A stretch of 64,000 nt of DNA from assembly GCA_032718475.1 (NCBI GenBank), contig JAUCBJ010007430.1:1-64000 (forward strand), read 5' to 3'. A program made the position numbers and the translations under genes. The notes beneath the pieces were generated by a model. It made no database searches, had not been told where the DNA came from, and saw only the letters and a list, made by a program, of their open reading frames with translations. Origin of the DNA: Nemertoderma westbladi. Its lineage: Eukaryota > Xenacoelomorpha > Nemertodermatida > Nemertodermatidae. Shown here in pieces: positions 11,463 to 23,051 of this stretch. The number at the start of each line of letters is the position of its first letter. Position 1 is the first letter of the stretch.

Positions 11463-14435
11463 TTGTTTATACAGTACGATTTAATTTTACTACAAGAAGT
11501 TAAATACTCATATTCGTTTACTGTCCCTGGATTTGATGTGCTATATTGTCCTAGTGAACATTCTCATCGCGGCGGTGTAGCCATCCTTATTAATAAGGGT
11601 TCACATTTTACTATATCATCGTCTAATTTTACCACTTCTGATATTTTTTGGTTCACCCTAGAACAGCTACCTTGTATTGTCTTTGTTTGTGCTTATATAA
11701 CCCCCCTCGACTCACGTTACTATAATCCTGCGTCATGGGCAGAACTTCAAAGTATCTCTATGGATTTGCCCCTGCACCGTAGTATCGTGATTTTAGGAGA
11801 TTTAAACTCCCGCGTTGGTCGCTTATTAATTACTAAAACATCCGATGTGTGCATTAATACTGAACCCATCGACCTCGTGGTAAACCAACACGGCAGACGT
11901 CTAACCCAATTCCTGGCAGATTCTAATCTATTTAACGTTAGCCACAGCATCATTAATAACCGCAAATTCGGTGGTGGCCTAACATTTAAACGCAAAGGGA
12001 AACCTATCTCTGAGATTGACCGTGCGATCGTGTCACCCAATATCGCTTCCAAAATACTAGATTTTGGTGTATGTTACGAAAATCTACCCTCAGATCACTG
12101 TCCAATATTTCTATGTTTGAGTCTAAAACAACAAAACCCAGTAAGTTACCTCCTGCACCGTTCATGCTTACTAGGTGATTATAGCAGTTTAGAACGTACC
12201 CCCCCCCGCACTGTGTCATATCTAGACCCATAAAAATGCAGCCATCGGCTGGTGCGAGATTCGAATTCCTCCTGGAATCCACCCCATTGCCTGCTGACGC
12301 ACTTATATATCATCTAGACGCTCCCGAGTCCGCTAAGATTTTTATAGAGACAGTATACAAGACTGCAAAATTTGTAAAAACAAAACATTTAAAAAACCCG
12401 GCCTCCCGTACCTTACCGAGTAATATACCAGATGCAGCCGCGTGGGACAGTCTTCTCAATTCCGGTGATAGCAGCGCCATCTGGCGTCGCATTAACTGGC
12501 ATGGTAGACTCGACCCTGCACCTAGCGCCGCAAACGCTGATACGCCTAGTGAAGAAGATTTCACCAAACATTACAGTTCACTCTTAGACCCATTTCACGG
12601 AAACGACCCCCTTTTCGAGGAGATCCCAACCAATGATTGTCCTTTTATTCCTGTTCTAGATTCCCCATTCACGGCTGAAGAAGTGCACGAAGGGTTAGAA
12701 AATCTTAAACCCAACAAGGCAGCAGGCCCCGATGGAGTTTACCCCGGAATCTTGAAATTCCTCCCAGTTAACTGGTTCTGCTTCCTTGTATTTCTACTAA
12801 ATTCAATATTCCTGGGTGGTGACTTCCCTGTTCCATGGGGCATTAGCCGGTTAGTATCCGTGTTTAAGCGCGGGTTCCGGTCGTTATGCTCAAATTACAT
12901 AGGTATTTCGATTATAAACGCGATCATGAAGTTGTACGACTCACTACTGTGTCTTCGATTGTGTAAGTGGGCCAGACCCGATGCGGAGCATGCTGGTGCT
13001 CAGCCACAGAGGTCGTGTAATGAACATATCCTTACATTAAACCTACTTTTATACTATACAAGGAAAAATAAGCAAAAGTTGTTCCTCATATTTGTAGACT
13101 TTTCAACCGCTTACGATAGCATTAATCACTTGAAGCTCTTCGAGCTATTGAAGTCGATGGGTTGTGGAGGCATCATGCTCCGGGCTCTTATAGCATTCTA
13201 TGGCTGCACTAAATGCATAATTGGGACTAGTTGCGTATTTCTAACCTCCCGTGGTGTCCTCCAGGGGGCGCCTGGAAGTTGTCCCTTATTCACCCTCTAC
13301 ATAAATCCCTTATTACGCCGCCTAAAGCTGTGCCTTGATGACAGCTTCCTGAAGACCCTTCACGCTTTGCTTCTAATGGACGATTTAGTAATACTCGCAA
13401 CCTCTCGAAACCGCTGCTACGAGAAAATAGAAATCCAAAATGAATGAAAAAAAAACGAAATTTATAGTTATTAACGGCAACACACCCGACAAATCCGATT
13501 TTATACTCCGCACGACCGACGCTAGACTATTTGTCAAAAACTGTGAGAGTTACGTTTACCTCGGATACCCCGTATGCCAATCCGGTGGGGTGAACAATTG
13601 TGTCAAACAGCACGCGAAAGATAAGGAGAAACAAGTAGCCAAATTTCATGCATTCTTAGGAAAGCACACAGACAGCCCGATATAACTTAAGATGAAAGTT
13701 TTCCACGCCGCTGTTTTGTCATCCATAATGTACAGTTGTGAGACTTGGATCGGTGCCAATATCGCCCCCATCGCAAAACAGTATTTCTGTCTACTGAAGT
13801 CAGCCATCGGAGTCAGACAGCAGACATGTCACGACATTCTGCTTATTGAAACTGGCCTCTCATCTCCCAAAGATTTAGTCGCGAGCAAACAACAGAAGTT
13901 CCTTCGCTCTATAATGGCTCAACCCGATATCCACGCACCTGTAGTCTTCGCTATCAACCTGGCAAGAGATTCTGTAACCCCAATGGGGCGCGAGCTAGTC
14001 AAATTATTAAATCACACCCTGACAACAGACCGGAACAGACTCCTCTCAAAGGTGATTTCCAACACCGAATCCACACAAAGGCAGGTCTACAAGGAGATCA
14101 ACCCCAGACTGAATACATCAAATATATACTCAGCTAATTATGCCACGATTCATAAGGAGCACCAAAGGAAAGCATGGACTCGCTTCCGTCTCATGGCCAC
14201 TCACCTAGCTGTTGAGACCGGAGGATGGTCGAGAATTCCACCCGAACGTCGTATTTGTAAGTGCGGTGTGGTACAAACCGAAGCCCATGTAGTGACAACA
14301 TGTCACTTGCTTACCCCGTTACGAAACTCATACCCTCACCTAGATTACACTTCATTAGGCAGTTTCTTTGAATCGAATGACCGCGAATCTTCATTGGCCT
14401 TCTGCTACGAAGCTCTTCATGAACTAGAGCCTTAG
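11463..14435 (+). pseudogene. LINE ORF2: endonuclease and reverse transcriptase, broken
   Basis: The apurinic-type endonuclease half shows LLQEVK, GGVAILINK, GDLNSRVG, EIDRAIVS and LPSDHCPI (11484-12110). The RT half shows NKAAGPDGVYP, FVDFSTAYDSINH, GVLQGAPGSCPLF and the active site LLMDDLVILA (about 12710-13400). A C-terminal CKCG...H...C finger lies near 14250-14310. A stop after the endonuclease (12231-12233), and breaks near 13440 and 13685, divide it into four frames. It nicks target DNA and primes reverse transcription there. The copy is dead, but the domains are easy to recognise. Confidence 0.85.
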
Positions 14436-14589
14436 TAATTCATCATACCTATGACACGTGCCTATTATCGGCACTAAAATTTTATCACTATAGAGCTAAC
14501 CATATTTACCTCTGATTGTGTTTATCACACACGTACGTATTTATTTATTTAATACTTTTACCTATTGTACCTGCTGTACTAGTCATATC

Positions 14590-14985
14590 ATTCGTGTCTC
14601 CGTGCATAATTTATTATTACAATATTACTTAACACGTTATTTCGAAATCGTTCTGGGCTTATAAATTTTTGTTATTGCTAGATATTTTTGACACTACCTT
14701 AACTCGTTATTTCGTAATCGTTTGCTTACTGATTTTCGTTAGTGCTAAATTGTATATGACACTACTGTTACACAGTATTTCTAATAGGTTATTTTGTCGT
14801 TCCACCAACTTATTGATTTTTGATATCGCTAATTATTGTATTTGACACTACACCGTACAGTAATACGTTATTTTTGTACTCATTCCTGGCTTATTGATAT
14901 TTGCTTATTGATATTTGTTCTCGCTATTTATTGTATTTGACACTACTGTATAATACGTCATTTTGTACTCGTTCCCGGCTTAGTT
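14590..14985 (+). repeat. LINE 3' UTR tandem repeat
   Basis: Four to five diverged units of roughly 90 bp share the phrases CGTTATTT, CTTATTGATTTTTG and TTGACACTAC. A simple AATA-type tail follows at the insertion edge. Confidence 0.65.
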
Positions 14986-17454
14986 AAAGAGTTTGTTTGT
15001 TATTATATTTATTATATATTTTACGCGTAGTAATTTATAGTTTTGTTTATATAGGTATTCATTCCGAATATAGTAATTTATTTAGTTTTTCCTTCTACAG
15101 TACTTTGATTAAATGTATTATATTATCTATTCTGTCTGTTTCGTGTCCCTTTAAACTGAATATTTTTTTGCTGGACTTAATGGCTTTCCTGTGGCGTACT
15201 TTCAATATTATTATTTACCCCATTTAGTCAATAAATAAATAAAATAATAATCCGTCGTGTCTATCCTTTGGCTTGTCGCCACCTGTAAACTCATAAGACA
15301 TAGGTACTCGTGTATACCAACCTAATATAGTCCTATGGGCGTGTGGTCCATTTACATGCGGCTCATCTGGTCTCGTTTCCCATATTTGGTGCGCGATCAG
15401 CTGTTCTGCACCAATTAACATAAATACATTCCTATAACCTACCTGGTGTCTCGGTATTCTGAGCTTGTCAAATTACTCCTGTGCTATGGGACTCATCAGT
15501 GGCACCTTACCTAACTGCCTGCCGAACCCTTTCATAGCTAGACACTTAAATCCATCTAATGGCAACGCTCTCCGTTCTTGGCAAGTGTGCTGGTCTCTCG
15601 GGAGTAGGGAATCTAGTTCTACCGAAATCTTGTGTCCCTTGAGGTCCCCTACCCCGTGCATGGAATTTAACTCAATTTGGATCTCCTCGGCGTCCTGGAA
15701 GCTGGAAACGGCTCTCGCCAGTTCCTCGTCTATATATGACAATGTGGACGCAGTGTCCAACATCACATATATTCTCTTCGATCCCTTGTCTCCGGTAAGT
15801 TTCACCGGAATCACGCTGAATATCTCCGATGTGGCCGATGACAAATACGTCCGAGCGCTGGTCGATGAACTATCCGCGGTGAACCCTTGGCAGGTCACCT
15901 CTCTCGCGCTCGCCTCGCCATCCTCGTCCGACGAACCTGGTTGATAACCATCGCCCTGAATGCCGGTGTATGTATTTCTCCTTATCGTTACAGGATCTCT
16001 GCTCCCCTTCCTTTGAGGATTTCTCTGTAGGTAACGGTCCGTTGGGGTATGGAAATCCGCATGTAGCAACCTGTGATGTAGTCTGCTGCATTGCATACTC
16101 TCGACCATACTGACCATACTCTCGAGTCTGATATAAAGGCAGGGGTACTCGAATTATATCTGTCTACTGAGTTAAAAGTCACAGGGGTTCTGTCATCGTC
16201 AAAACTTACCATTGACTTACCGGTAACAGGTTTAGACTCCCTCATATTCTCTTCTGAGAAGTTTGATTTCATCTCTGCTACCGCATCTGTGGCTATCATG
16301 TCATGGATGTGTTGAAGTGTCAACATCTTCCCTTGACCCTCTAACTTATTCTCTAATTTGCGCCATTTCTGTCAGTAACGCATGTTTAAACGTCTTATTA
16401 TGCTCTTCAAAACTTCGGCGTGATCACCATGATGAGGTAGATTCACCGTCCTCAAGATGTCTAATGCGTTTGAAATAGCGTTCACTAAGTTCAACAGTTC
16501 TAATGGAGTTGTAATCCTTCCGCCCTTACCCAAGTCTTCCACTATCAACTGTGCCATCTTGGTTTTATTCCCGTAGATGTCGCTAAGTGTCTTCATAGCT
16601 AACTCAAATGCTCTTTCATTGCCGACGAAGTTGTCAGCAATGGCTCTAGGTTCTCGATGGAGCATCTGTAGCAGATAGTTGAACTTCTCGTTGGGAGTAA
16701 AGGTGCTGTTGGTCAGCTGTTCGTCGACATAGGTTTTAAACGTCCTCCAATGCCTATGGTTGCCCATAAACTTTTGGGTTTGTTGCGTCGGCAGTCCTTG
16801 CCTAGCGGCAAACTTACCTATGTCTCTAAGGGTTGCGTCGTTCCGGGTTAACAAATTATTTAGTTCTGCAGGGTTATTAAGTCTGGTCCTTTCCTGGGGA
16901 TTTAAACTTACGTGCTCCGTGTTGGTCCTTCTTTCCTTTCGGTTTTGGGACTTCTGCTGTCTCATTTCTTCCTCTTCATCGCTGGAGTCTGTGTCGGTCC
17001 TTAGTGCTCGTGTTGGTTTACGTGCCGAAGCCCTGACCCAGGCCTCCTGTATACATCTTTCCGCCGAATTTTCGAAGTTGGGATTATGAATCGTAGGGAC
17101 AGGCGTTCCTACCTGAGGTCTATGTGGTATAGTTGCCTCCGTTGCGTACTCGTTGACTAGGTTGGACTTTATCTAACTCAGGCCTGCTAGGATTAGAATT
17201 ACTTCTTACCTGGGCTGCTTCCTTCAACTGTAGGTTACTAAGCATGTCCATTATAGGTTGGATGTGCGGCGATATAGCTTGCGCTAAACTAGCACCTAAC
17301 TCCTCCCTCGTAATAAATTCCTGGCTAGGGTTCTGCTGTATTGTCGGCTCTATCTGAGTAATCCGCTGTCTCTCATATGATCACTCTTCCGGTTTAACCC
17401 GGAAGTTCTCTGTCAAACTGGGTCGGCTATCCGTCCGCGTATTCCAAACCAGCG

Positions 17455-17470
17455 GGTTCGGTTCGCCCAA
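17455..17470 (-). repeat. Family A palindromic hairpin motif (gag)
   Basis: Sense strand CCGAACC-CGCT-GGTTTGG: a 7-bp stem with one G-U pair. The A2 counterpart (38471-38485) has a three-base loop, GCG. Confidence 0.65.
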
Positions 17471-18922
17471 TACTCGGCCTCTCGGAGTTTCTTCTCTAAA
17501 CTCCCCATTGTCTCAATACTCGCTGCGTCGCGGTGCGCCGTCCTGATGCACGGATCCTGCGCGATGGGTGAAGCACTAATACCAACCGGCGTGCGATAAG
17601 TATAGAATGGTTTAGCGATCTGTTTACTCGTAATAGCTGGACCGGGTATAGGAATTCTGGTCGTGGTCGACTCGCGTATAGTCGGAGTTCTCGCCTCCTG
17701 TTCGGCCTTCTGCTGTGCGAACAGTTCTCGCAACTCGGTACCTACACTCGCCCCACATTCTTCTATCATTCGAATCCCCTTCTCAGCGATTTCATTCGCC
17801 TTCCTGGTCCGTTCTTCGCTCTCTAGGTTTAGCTCGCACTTTCCAACAGCGCCAATTTATGTTGTTCTTCTTCCCTCACTCGTCTCGCTGCGCTCTCTTC
17901 TTCCAATCGCGCCTTCTCTTCATACAATGCGCTTCGCTCCCTCTCGCGCTCGAGTTCACGCTCCTGGCATTCGTGTTCGAGTTGGAGTTCGCGTCTCCTT
18001 TGTTCGCGTTCCTTGGCTTCTCGTCCGCGTTCTTCGCGTTCGCGTTCGAGTTGGAGTTTGCGTTCTTCCTGTTTGCGTTCCGCTTGCTCACGCTTACTTA
18101 TGTCTTCCAACTCTCGCAGCTTCGCGTCTAACTTACGTGTGTGCTCCCGTTCCCGTTTGGCTTCCTTCCATGCTTCCGATGCACGCAAAACCTCTGCCTG
18201 TTGTTCGTCTAGTCGGCGTTTTCTCTCCTCCGCCGAGTTGTGAGAAACAAGGGATCTAGCGCATATAACCTTCCCTTGCGCGTGACTAACCTGAGAATCG
18301 CCGCTGTCTCTAGATGCGTCGTCGGGTGGAGTTAACGTCCTCTGTTGGATGTTGTCCGTCGTCGGTAGCACCTGACCAGGTACCACCACTCCACTCTGTA
18401 TCAACCAGCTAGTGACTTCCCTCTGATACTTTCGCTCTTCCTTGTCTTGGGTCTCTTCCCGCTCCACTAAGTTCCTCGACTCTGCGTCACTCACCTGAGT
18501 CGCCTGTTGTGATGCCCATAGCAACCAGTTTTCTGTTCTAACTCGTCAAATCGCTCCGATAATGCGCGGTGTTCTAACAAAGCCGCTAAATCCCTGTCGT
18601 AAACCCTCGTTGCCACGTCGCTCGACTGAGACTCCACTGCTATCTTCGCTAGGACTGCAAGCTCCTCCGTCTGTTTGAATAACGCTGAGTTGTATCCCTT
18701 TCTAATCTCTACTAACCCTTCCCTTCCGATGTTACCAGAGTCGGCTAGTATCTTCCTTACCTTGTCCGCCATCTGGTTTATATGTCCGGCATGCGCGCGA
18801 AGTTTCTTCTTTATCGCGATGTCTAGTTCTCTCTCGCTTACCTGACTCACACTCAGTGGACTTGAAGGATCATTACAGGAACTACGGGTACTCCTTACAG
18901 CTGCTGGGGCTACGGCACTTAC

Positions 18923-18938
18923 CATGCCCACAGGTCTG
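18923..18938 (-). repeat. Family A palindromic hairpin motif (gag N-terminus)
   Basis: Sense strand CAGACC-TGTG-GGCATG. The stem is imperfect, with two mismatches. The A2 counterpart (36921-36936) has loop CGTG. Confidence 0.6.
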
Positions 18939-19228
18939 GAAACCGGGCTCCGGGCTCTCGCTTCTGCTACACTACTCTCCCTATCACTCACCTCTGGCCG
19001 GGCTGCTGTGCAATCCTTGCTTACAGTAGCGGTAGGGGATCCTAATACTATTACTTCACCTGGCTCATCCTCACTGGTTACTGTCTCGTCCTCCTGTTCA
19101 CTTACATCAGCATCACTCGCTGCGTCGTCATAGTCGGCATTGTCATCAACAGTTATGTCAACACTGTTATCAGTCGGCGGTCCGGCCGCTATCTCATAAC
19201 TGTCCTCGTGCCTCCTTCTCTGTGACAC

Positions 19229-20317
19229 TCATTGTTCAAGTATATAATTATTTGCCTTCCGGCTAAAATCTCACAAAATTCGAGATATATATAATTTAGT
19301 CGAAAATACAAATAAATTATTTGTCAAATAATTATTTTGGTCTCAAATGCCAAAATACGAAAATAAATTCGCAATATAATATTGTGAATTTAAATATATA
19401 GTTATAGTAAATACCGGTATAATATTTAAACAAATATGTGGCTCTATAGCTATTATACAGCATTTAAATACCGGTATGACACGAAAATATTTTATGAATC
19501 TAATTCTAAAAATTCAAAAAAATGAATTAGTCACCCAAATATTTCTAACTTTATATATAGCTCAAAATCAACGTAATTTTATTTTTAAATATTATATATA
19601 TCCACTAGCGCATGGCTACACCTTCAGGTTGCGACACTCTCTCTCTCTCTCTCTCCAACTGAGCGATCCAAAACACCATGGCCGGCTAAACCTAACTATC
19701 CTAACTAATAAATTGAGTTCAGCTTCGCAGTTAAACAACCGGTAATTTTTTAATGCTTCCACAAATACAATGGTGCCAACAGAACAACTAACCTTGTTTG
19801 CTGTGAGATTCCACGTCCGCGTCCAAAGTCTCAGGCTCTTCACTGATTGCAAACCGAACCCGCAGGCCCACTCAAACCCCAAACTTAGAAGCTCCGTCTC
19901 GCCATGTATCTCCAGGTGGTATAAAACAACTAAGCGGTTATCTAACATACCGGTACAAAACTCTAGATTTTATTATAAAATAATTTTGACCGAAACTGAA
20001 TTCTCACAAACCTAGCTAAAATTTTCAAAAAACTTACTAATTTACAGTCTGCCCTAACGGCCTAATGAACTGCTGTATTTGCGATTAGTAAACGCACCAC
20101 TGTATATCTCACCGTACGCAGTACAGCAAGTAAAACAGTACACTAACCTAACAGCCTAAGTGAACACACTGTATGTCTTACTGTACGTAGTACTGCAGAA
20201 CAAAATATCGTTTTCTACTGTTCGCAGTACAGCAAGTCAGCCTAATGTACTACTGTATTGCGACTAGTGAATACACTCTTTACTGTTGCAAGCAACAGCA
20301 AATATCTCGTGTTCTAC
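19229..20317 (-). other. Leader (5' UTR) of A1
   Basis: It lies between the presumed LTR end and the gag start. It holds an open frame of 110 codons (19616-19948) that begins like the one in A2 but ends differently, a splice-donor-like AAG/GTTAGT (intron side beginning at 19792, minus strand), a CT microsatellite (19638-19653), and repeated blocks around the phrases GTACAGCA and CTACTGT. The frame shows no protein motif and is probably not a gene. Confidence 0.55.
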
Positions 20318-21619
20318 TGTTAAACAGGGGCGATCAGGAGCGTGTTATTACTACTACTGCACTACTGCTAAACACAAAACCGCTACTCACCGCTGGATGG
20401 CGCTAACCTGCCGTCCGCTAATATTTTTACTAATTTTATACGGCTCCTGCAAAATCGCTTGTTCCTTACTCTACCGATCGCTCGATAGAGAGCTAACTGT
20501 TCGAATCTATGAGCAACACGGGAATAACCAAAACAATAAACCCGAATCGGCTCCCTAAGCTACTTAAAACGAGTGTTAGAGGCTTACACTCAGAGTGTAT
20601 TTTTATCACCTAATCTTACAGTTAAAAAACGCGCAAATAAACGCGTCATTTCTAATCGCAAATACTGGGGTTCCCTAACGGAATATATGAATGTGAGAAT
20701 GTTTAAAATAACTCAAAGTGTGACAGAATGTCCTACCGGGACTGGTACTACGGGTCTAAACTTGCCTTCGGCTGGCTTTAGGCCAGTAACCTACTACTGC
20801 GTACTGGATACTGCTATCTAGCTTATTGTCCGCTAATTTCAAATAACCGCCTATCTAAGCATTTATAATTTAATCAGGCACACTTTAGCAATACACAAAT
20901 CAGTGTAACAATCAATAGCCAATACTTAACAGTTAGCAGTTCTCAATGTACAGTTTGCAGTGTAGAACACGAAGGCCTCTCCCGGGTACATATAGGCTTC
21001 CTAACTAACCCGATTCCTGCCCCCCTAACACTACAAAATAGAGACAAAATCTGGATCGTCAGCCCCCTAATTACTGTACCGGCGACTGGTCTTCTCTCTA
21101 CACTGCTACCGTAACGGCGCATGCAATCACAAACAGTCTGACAGTCTAAAGAAAATCCCATGGGATTATCGCATCTTAATCACATAGAACCATTAATCAA
21201 AAGGGTAGAAATCATAGTTCGGATTGTAATTTGCAGTAACCATCGAGATTGATTAAGAAACACAGCAAGGAATAAAGCAGAAATTACAAATTTGCGAATT
21301 ATTGCAAGAAACAAACTGTAGAGCAATTATCAAAAGACAGAAACTGTGGATACAGAATGAGAGATTATACACAGACTGAGAATGAGATTATGGATCGCAC
21401 ATACCGGAAATACAGCCAATTTATATGTGATTCATCGAGGATGATGCAATAATCCTCTGATTGGTTCCCCAATCCGCGCTACCATTAGACCAACCTGGAA
21501 GCAGCTAGGCCAATAAGGAAGCCGGATTGTGAACCTATTCCCCCTCAGAATCACAAATTACCACCATATATGGTAATATTGGCGTTGCTTAATTTAGCGG
21601 TACTAAAAGCACAGTACAT

Positions 21620-22743
21620 GTGGCTGGCCACGAGAAAAGGGACCTTATGTCGCAAAACCTGATTCTGAGATAATCGCGTTTAAAGTTTCCCTCTATTTTT
21701 GAACAAATTTAATTGGATTATCGATTTAGAAATGTATAAAACGATGAGGGAAATTCAAATTGGTTCTGATATTCAATATACCTAGGAAATAACTGATTAC
21801 GGGAAGCAAGATAACATGTTGCAGTATTGTATATCCCACTGTTTTAGGGTTTTCATGTCTGAATTTAGGTCTGTAATAAAATTGTACTAACTGTAATATG
21901 TAGGTACTGTAGGCCTACAGTTATTTTTTAAATGCAATATGGCTGTCATTTTGTTAATTTCTGTTCGTTGGTTCTGAAAATTTGTAAGCACCTACTGCGA
22001 TATTAATTGACACTGAAGAATGAATCCCAGACTGTAATTTTCAATAGTCTTCCGCTAGGGGGCGATAATGTTCGAGAATGTAAATTGCTTGTCATTTTCT
22101 TAATTCCTGTCCGTTTGTTTTGAAATTTTGTAGAAACCTTCTACAATATAAAATTATACTGGAGAATTAATCCTAGACTGTAATATTCAATTGTCTGCCG
22201 ATAGGGCACGATAATGTTCTAAAATGTAAATTGCTTGTCATTTTGTTAATTCCTGTCCGTTTGTTTTGAAATTTTCTAGACACCTTCTACGATATGGGTG
22301 GGACAAGGTGGACAAACATCTACAACATTCCCAATAAAGAATTAAAAATACGAATAATTTTAAATTTTTAAAAAAAAAAATTTTTTGAAAAAAAATTATC
22401 TTTTTTGGAAAAAATTTTAAATTAAAAAAAATTTTTTTTGGATAAATGTTTTTTTTGAAAATTTTGAAAATGTTATTTTTAACAATATTAATTGAGCTGC
22501 CTAGCTATATAGTAAGAATTGCTATGATATTATTAATATTTTCCATTTTTTAAATAAAAATATTATTTTGAAAAGAGCTACCCGATTCACCTTCACATAA
22601 ATCGCTATAACTTTTTTTTGGAAATAGATATTGAGACACAGTTTTTTTTTGTTAAAATCTCTGGAAAATTCTGCATCTCATAGGCCTAATAACTCAAAAT
22701 CGACCTACGGTGACATAAGGTCCCTTTTCTCGTGGCCAGCCAC
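21620..22743. mobile_element. Non-autonomous DNA transposon with 32-bp perfect inverted repeats
   Basis: The ends are perfect inverted repeats of 32 bp beginning GTGGCTGGCCACGAG (21620-21651 and 22712-22743). A 4-bp duplication ACAT flanks it (21616-21619 and 22744-22747). The same site in the A2 LTR (near 33835) is empty with one copy of ATGT, which confirms the insertion. No transposase is encoded. The interior has a tandem repeat of about 146 bp and a homopolymer-rich block (22360-22460). A four-base duplication is known for some superfamilies such as Sola, but I cannot assign it. Confidence 0.9.
21945..22292. repeat. 146-bp tandem repeat, about 2.4 units
   Basis: The phrase GTCATTTTSTTAATTYCTGT recurs at 21945, 22091 and 22237, an exact 146-bp spacing, inside the TIR element. 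Confidence 0.9.
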
Positions 22744-23051
22744 ACATAAAATCTAATTTAGCGCAAATAAAATAGAAATTAAAGCAAATATACAGTTAAT
22801 CCTATTGATACTAATAACAGCAAGCTTACATCAAGGGTTTTATAGGAAACTTGCTACTGTAGAACTATTTGTTTATATTTTATTACAAAATTACGTAGGT
22901 AGGACTACATACTGTACAAAATGGATAAAATTCACAAATATGGGCGTTTTACTTTCCTTATCTAAATATAATTGCGTGTCGTTATGGCTTATCTAAATGA
23001 TTATACTGTATAACGGCTAATATTGGTACACAGCGCCATATATCGTAACAG

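Larger units (their letters stand above)
10933..15250 (+). mobile_element. Non-LTR retrotransposon (LINE), 5'-incomplete
   Basis: This insertion in A1, in the opposite orientation, has a fragment of a first ORF, a second ORF with endonuclease and RT, a repetitive 3' UTR and an AATA-type simple tail at 15226-15250. The flanks match A2 up to bases equivalent to 40909 and again from 41270, so the insertion came with a 360-bp loss of target and no target duplication. I do not assign a clade. The RT active site reads LLMDD rather than YADD, as in some invertebrate LINE groups. Confidence 0.85.
15251..19228 (-). pseudogene. Gag and protease of A1
   Basis: Gag builds the particle and the protease processes it. 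From the start at 19228 there is an acidic N-terminus, a long charged coiled coil with ERE/KRE repeats (about 17830-18300), a conserved BEL Gag core containing KFMGNHRHWRTFKTYV (about 16750), and a retropepsin with LDTASTLSYID (about 15740) ending in LIGAEQLIAHQIWETRP. The CCHC zinc-knuckle region present in A2 (39820-40057) is deleted near 16110. Frameshifts near 18530, 17820, 17410, 16370 and 15990 break it. The protease reads DTAS where DSG or DTG is usual; the intact A2 frame has the same residues, so this is a family trait. Confidence 0.85.
1641..23051 (-). mobile_element. BEL/Pao-type LTR retrotransposon, family A copy A1 (nested, defective)
   Basis: Read on the minus strand the order is 5' LTR (23051 to about 20318), leader, Gag, protease, reverse transcriptase, RNase H, integrase, then a third gene (ORF3) and a 3' UTR. 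This is the BEL/Pao order, with integrase after RNase H. It is a close relative of A2 (33509-47076), to which most segments align nearly base for base. Three later insertions interrupt it: a piggyBac-like element (7116-8669), a LINE (10933-15250) and a TIR element in the LTR (21620-22743). Frameshifts, stop codons and deletions of the zinc-knuckle region and part of ORF3 make it non-functional. No 3' LTR is visible at its left end. Confidence 0.9.
20318..23051 (-). repeat. 5' LTR of A1 (interrupted)
   Basis: It begins on the minus strand at 23051 with TGTTACGATATATGG, as do the A2 LTRs (33509 and 45120). The inner end is inferred at ...TTTAACA. A TATAAA-type box lies near 21424 on the minus strand. 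A 1,124-bp TIR element is inserted (21620-22743). It lacks a GC-rich block of about 135 bp present in both A2 LTRs (34313-34452), so A1 and A2 are different LTR subtypes. Confidence 0.8.

Noticed and set aside
17663-18259. Open frames antisense to the A1 gag coiled coil (likewise 37604-38218 in A2)
   Set aside because: They mirror the repeated heptad codons of the coiled coil and have the low complexity expected of an antisense shadow.
19616-19948. A small conserved leader gene (also 35893-36132)
   Set aside because: Conservation between A1 and A2 is no higher than in the surrounding non-coding leader, the C-termini differ, and no motif is present.
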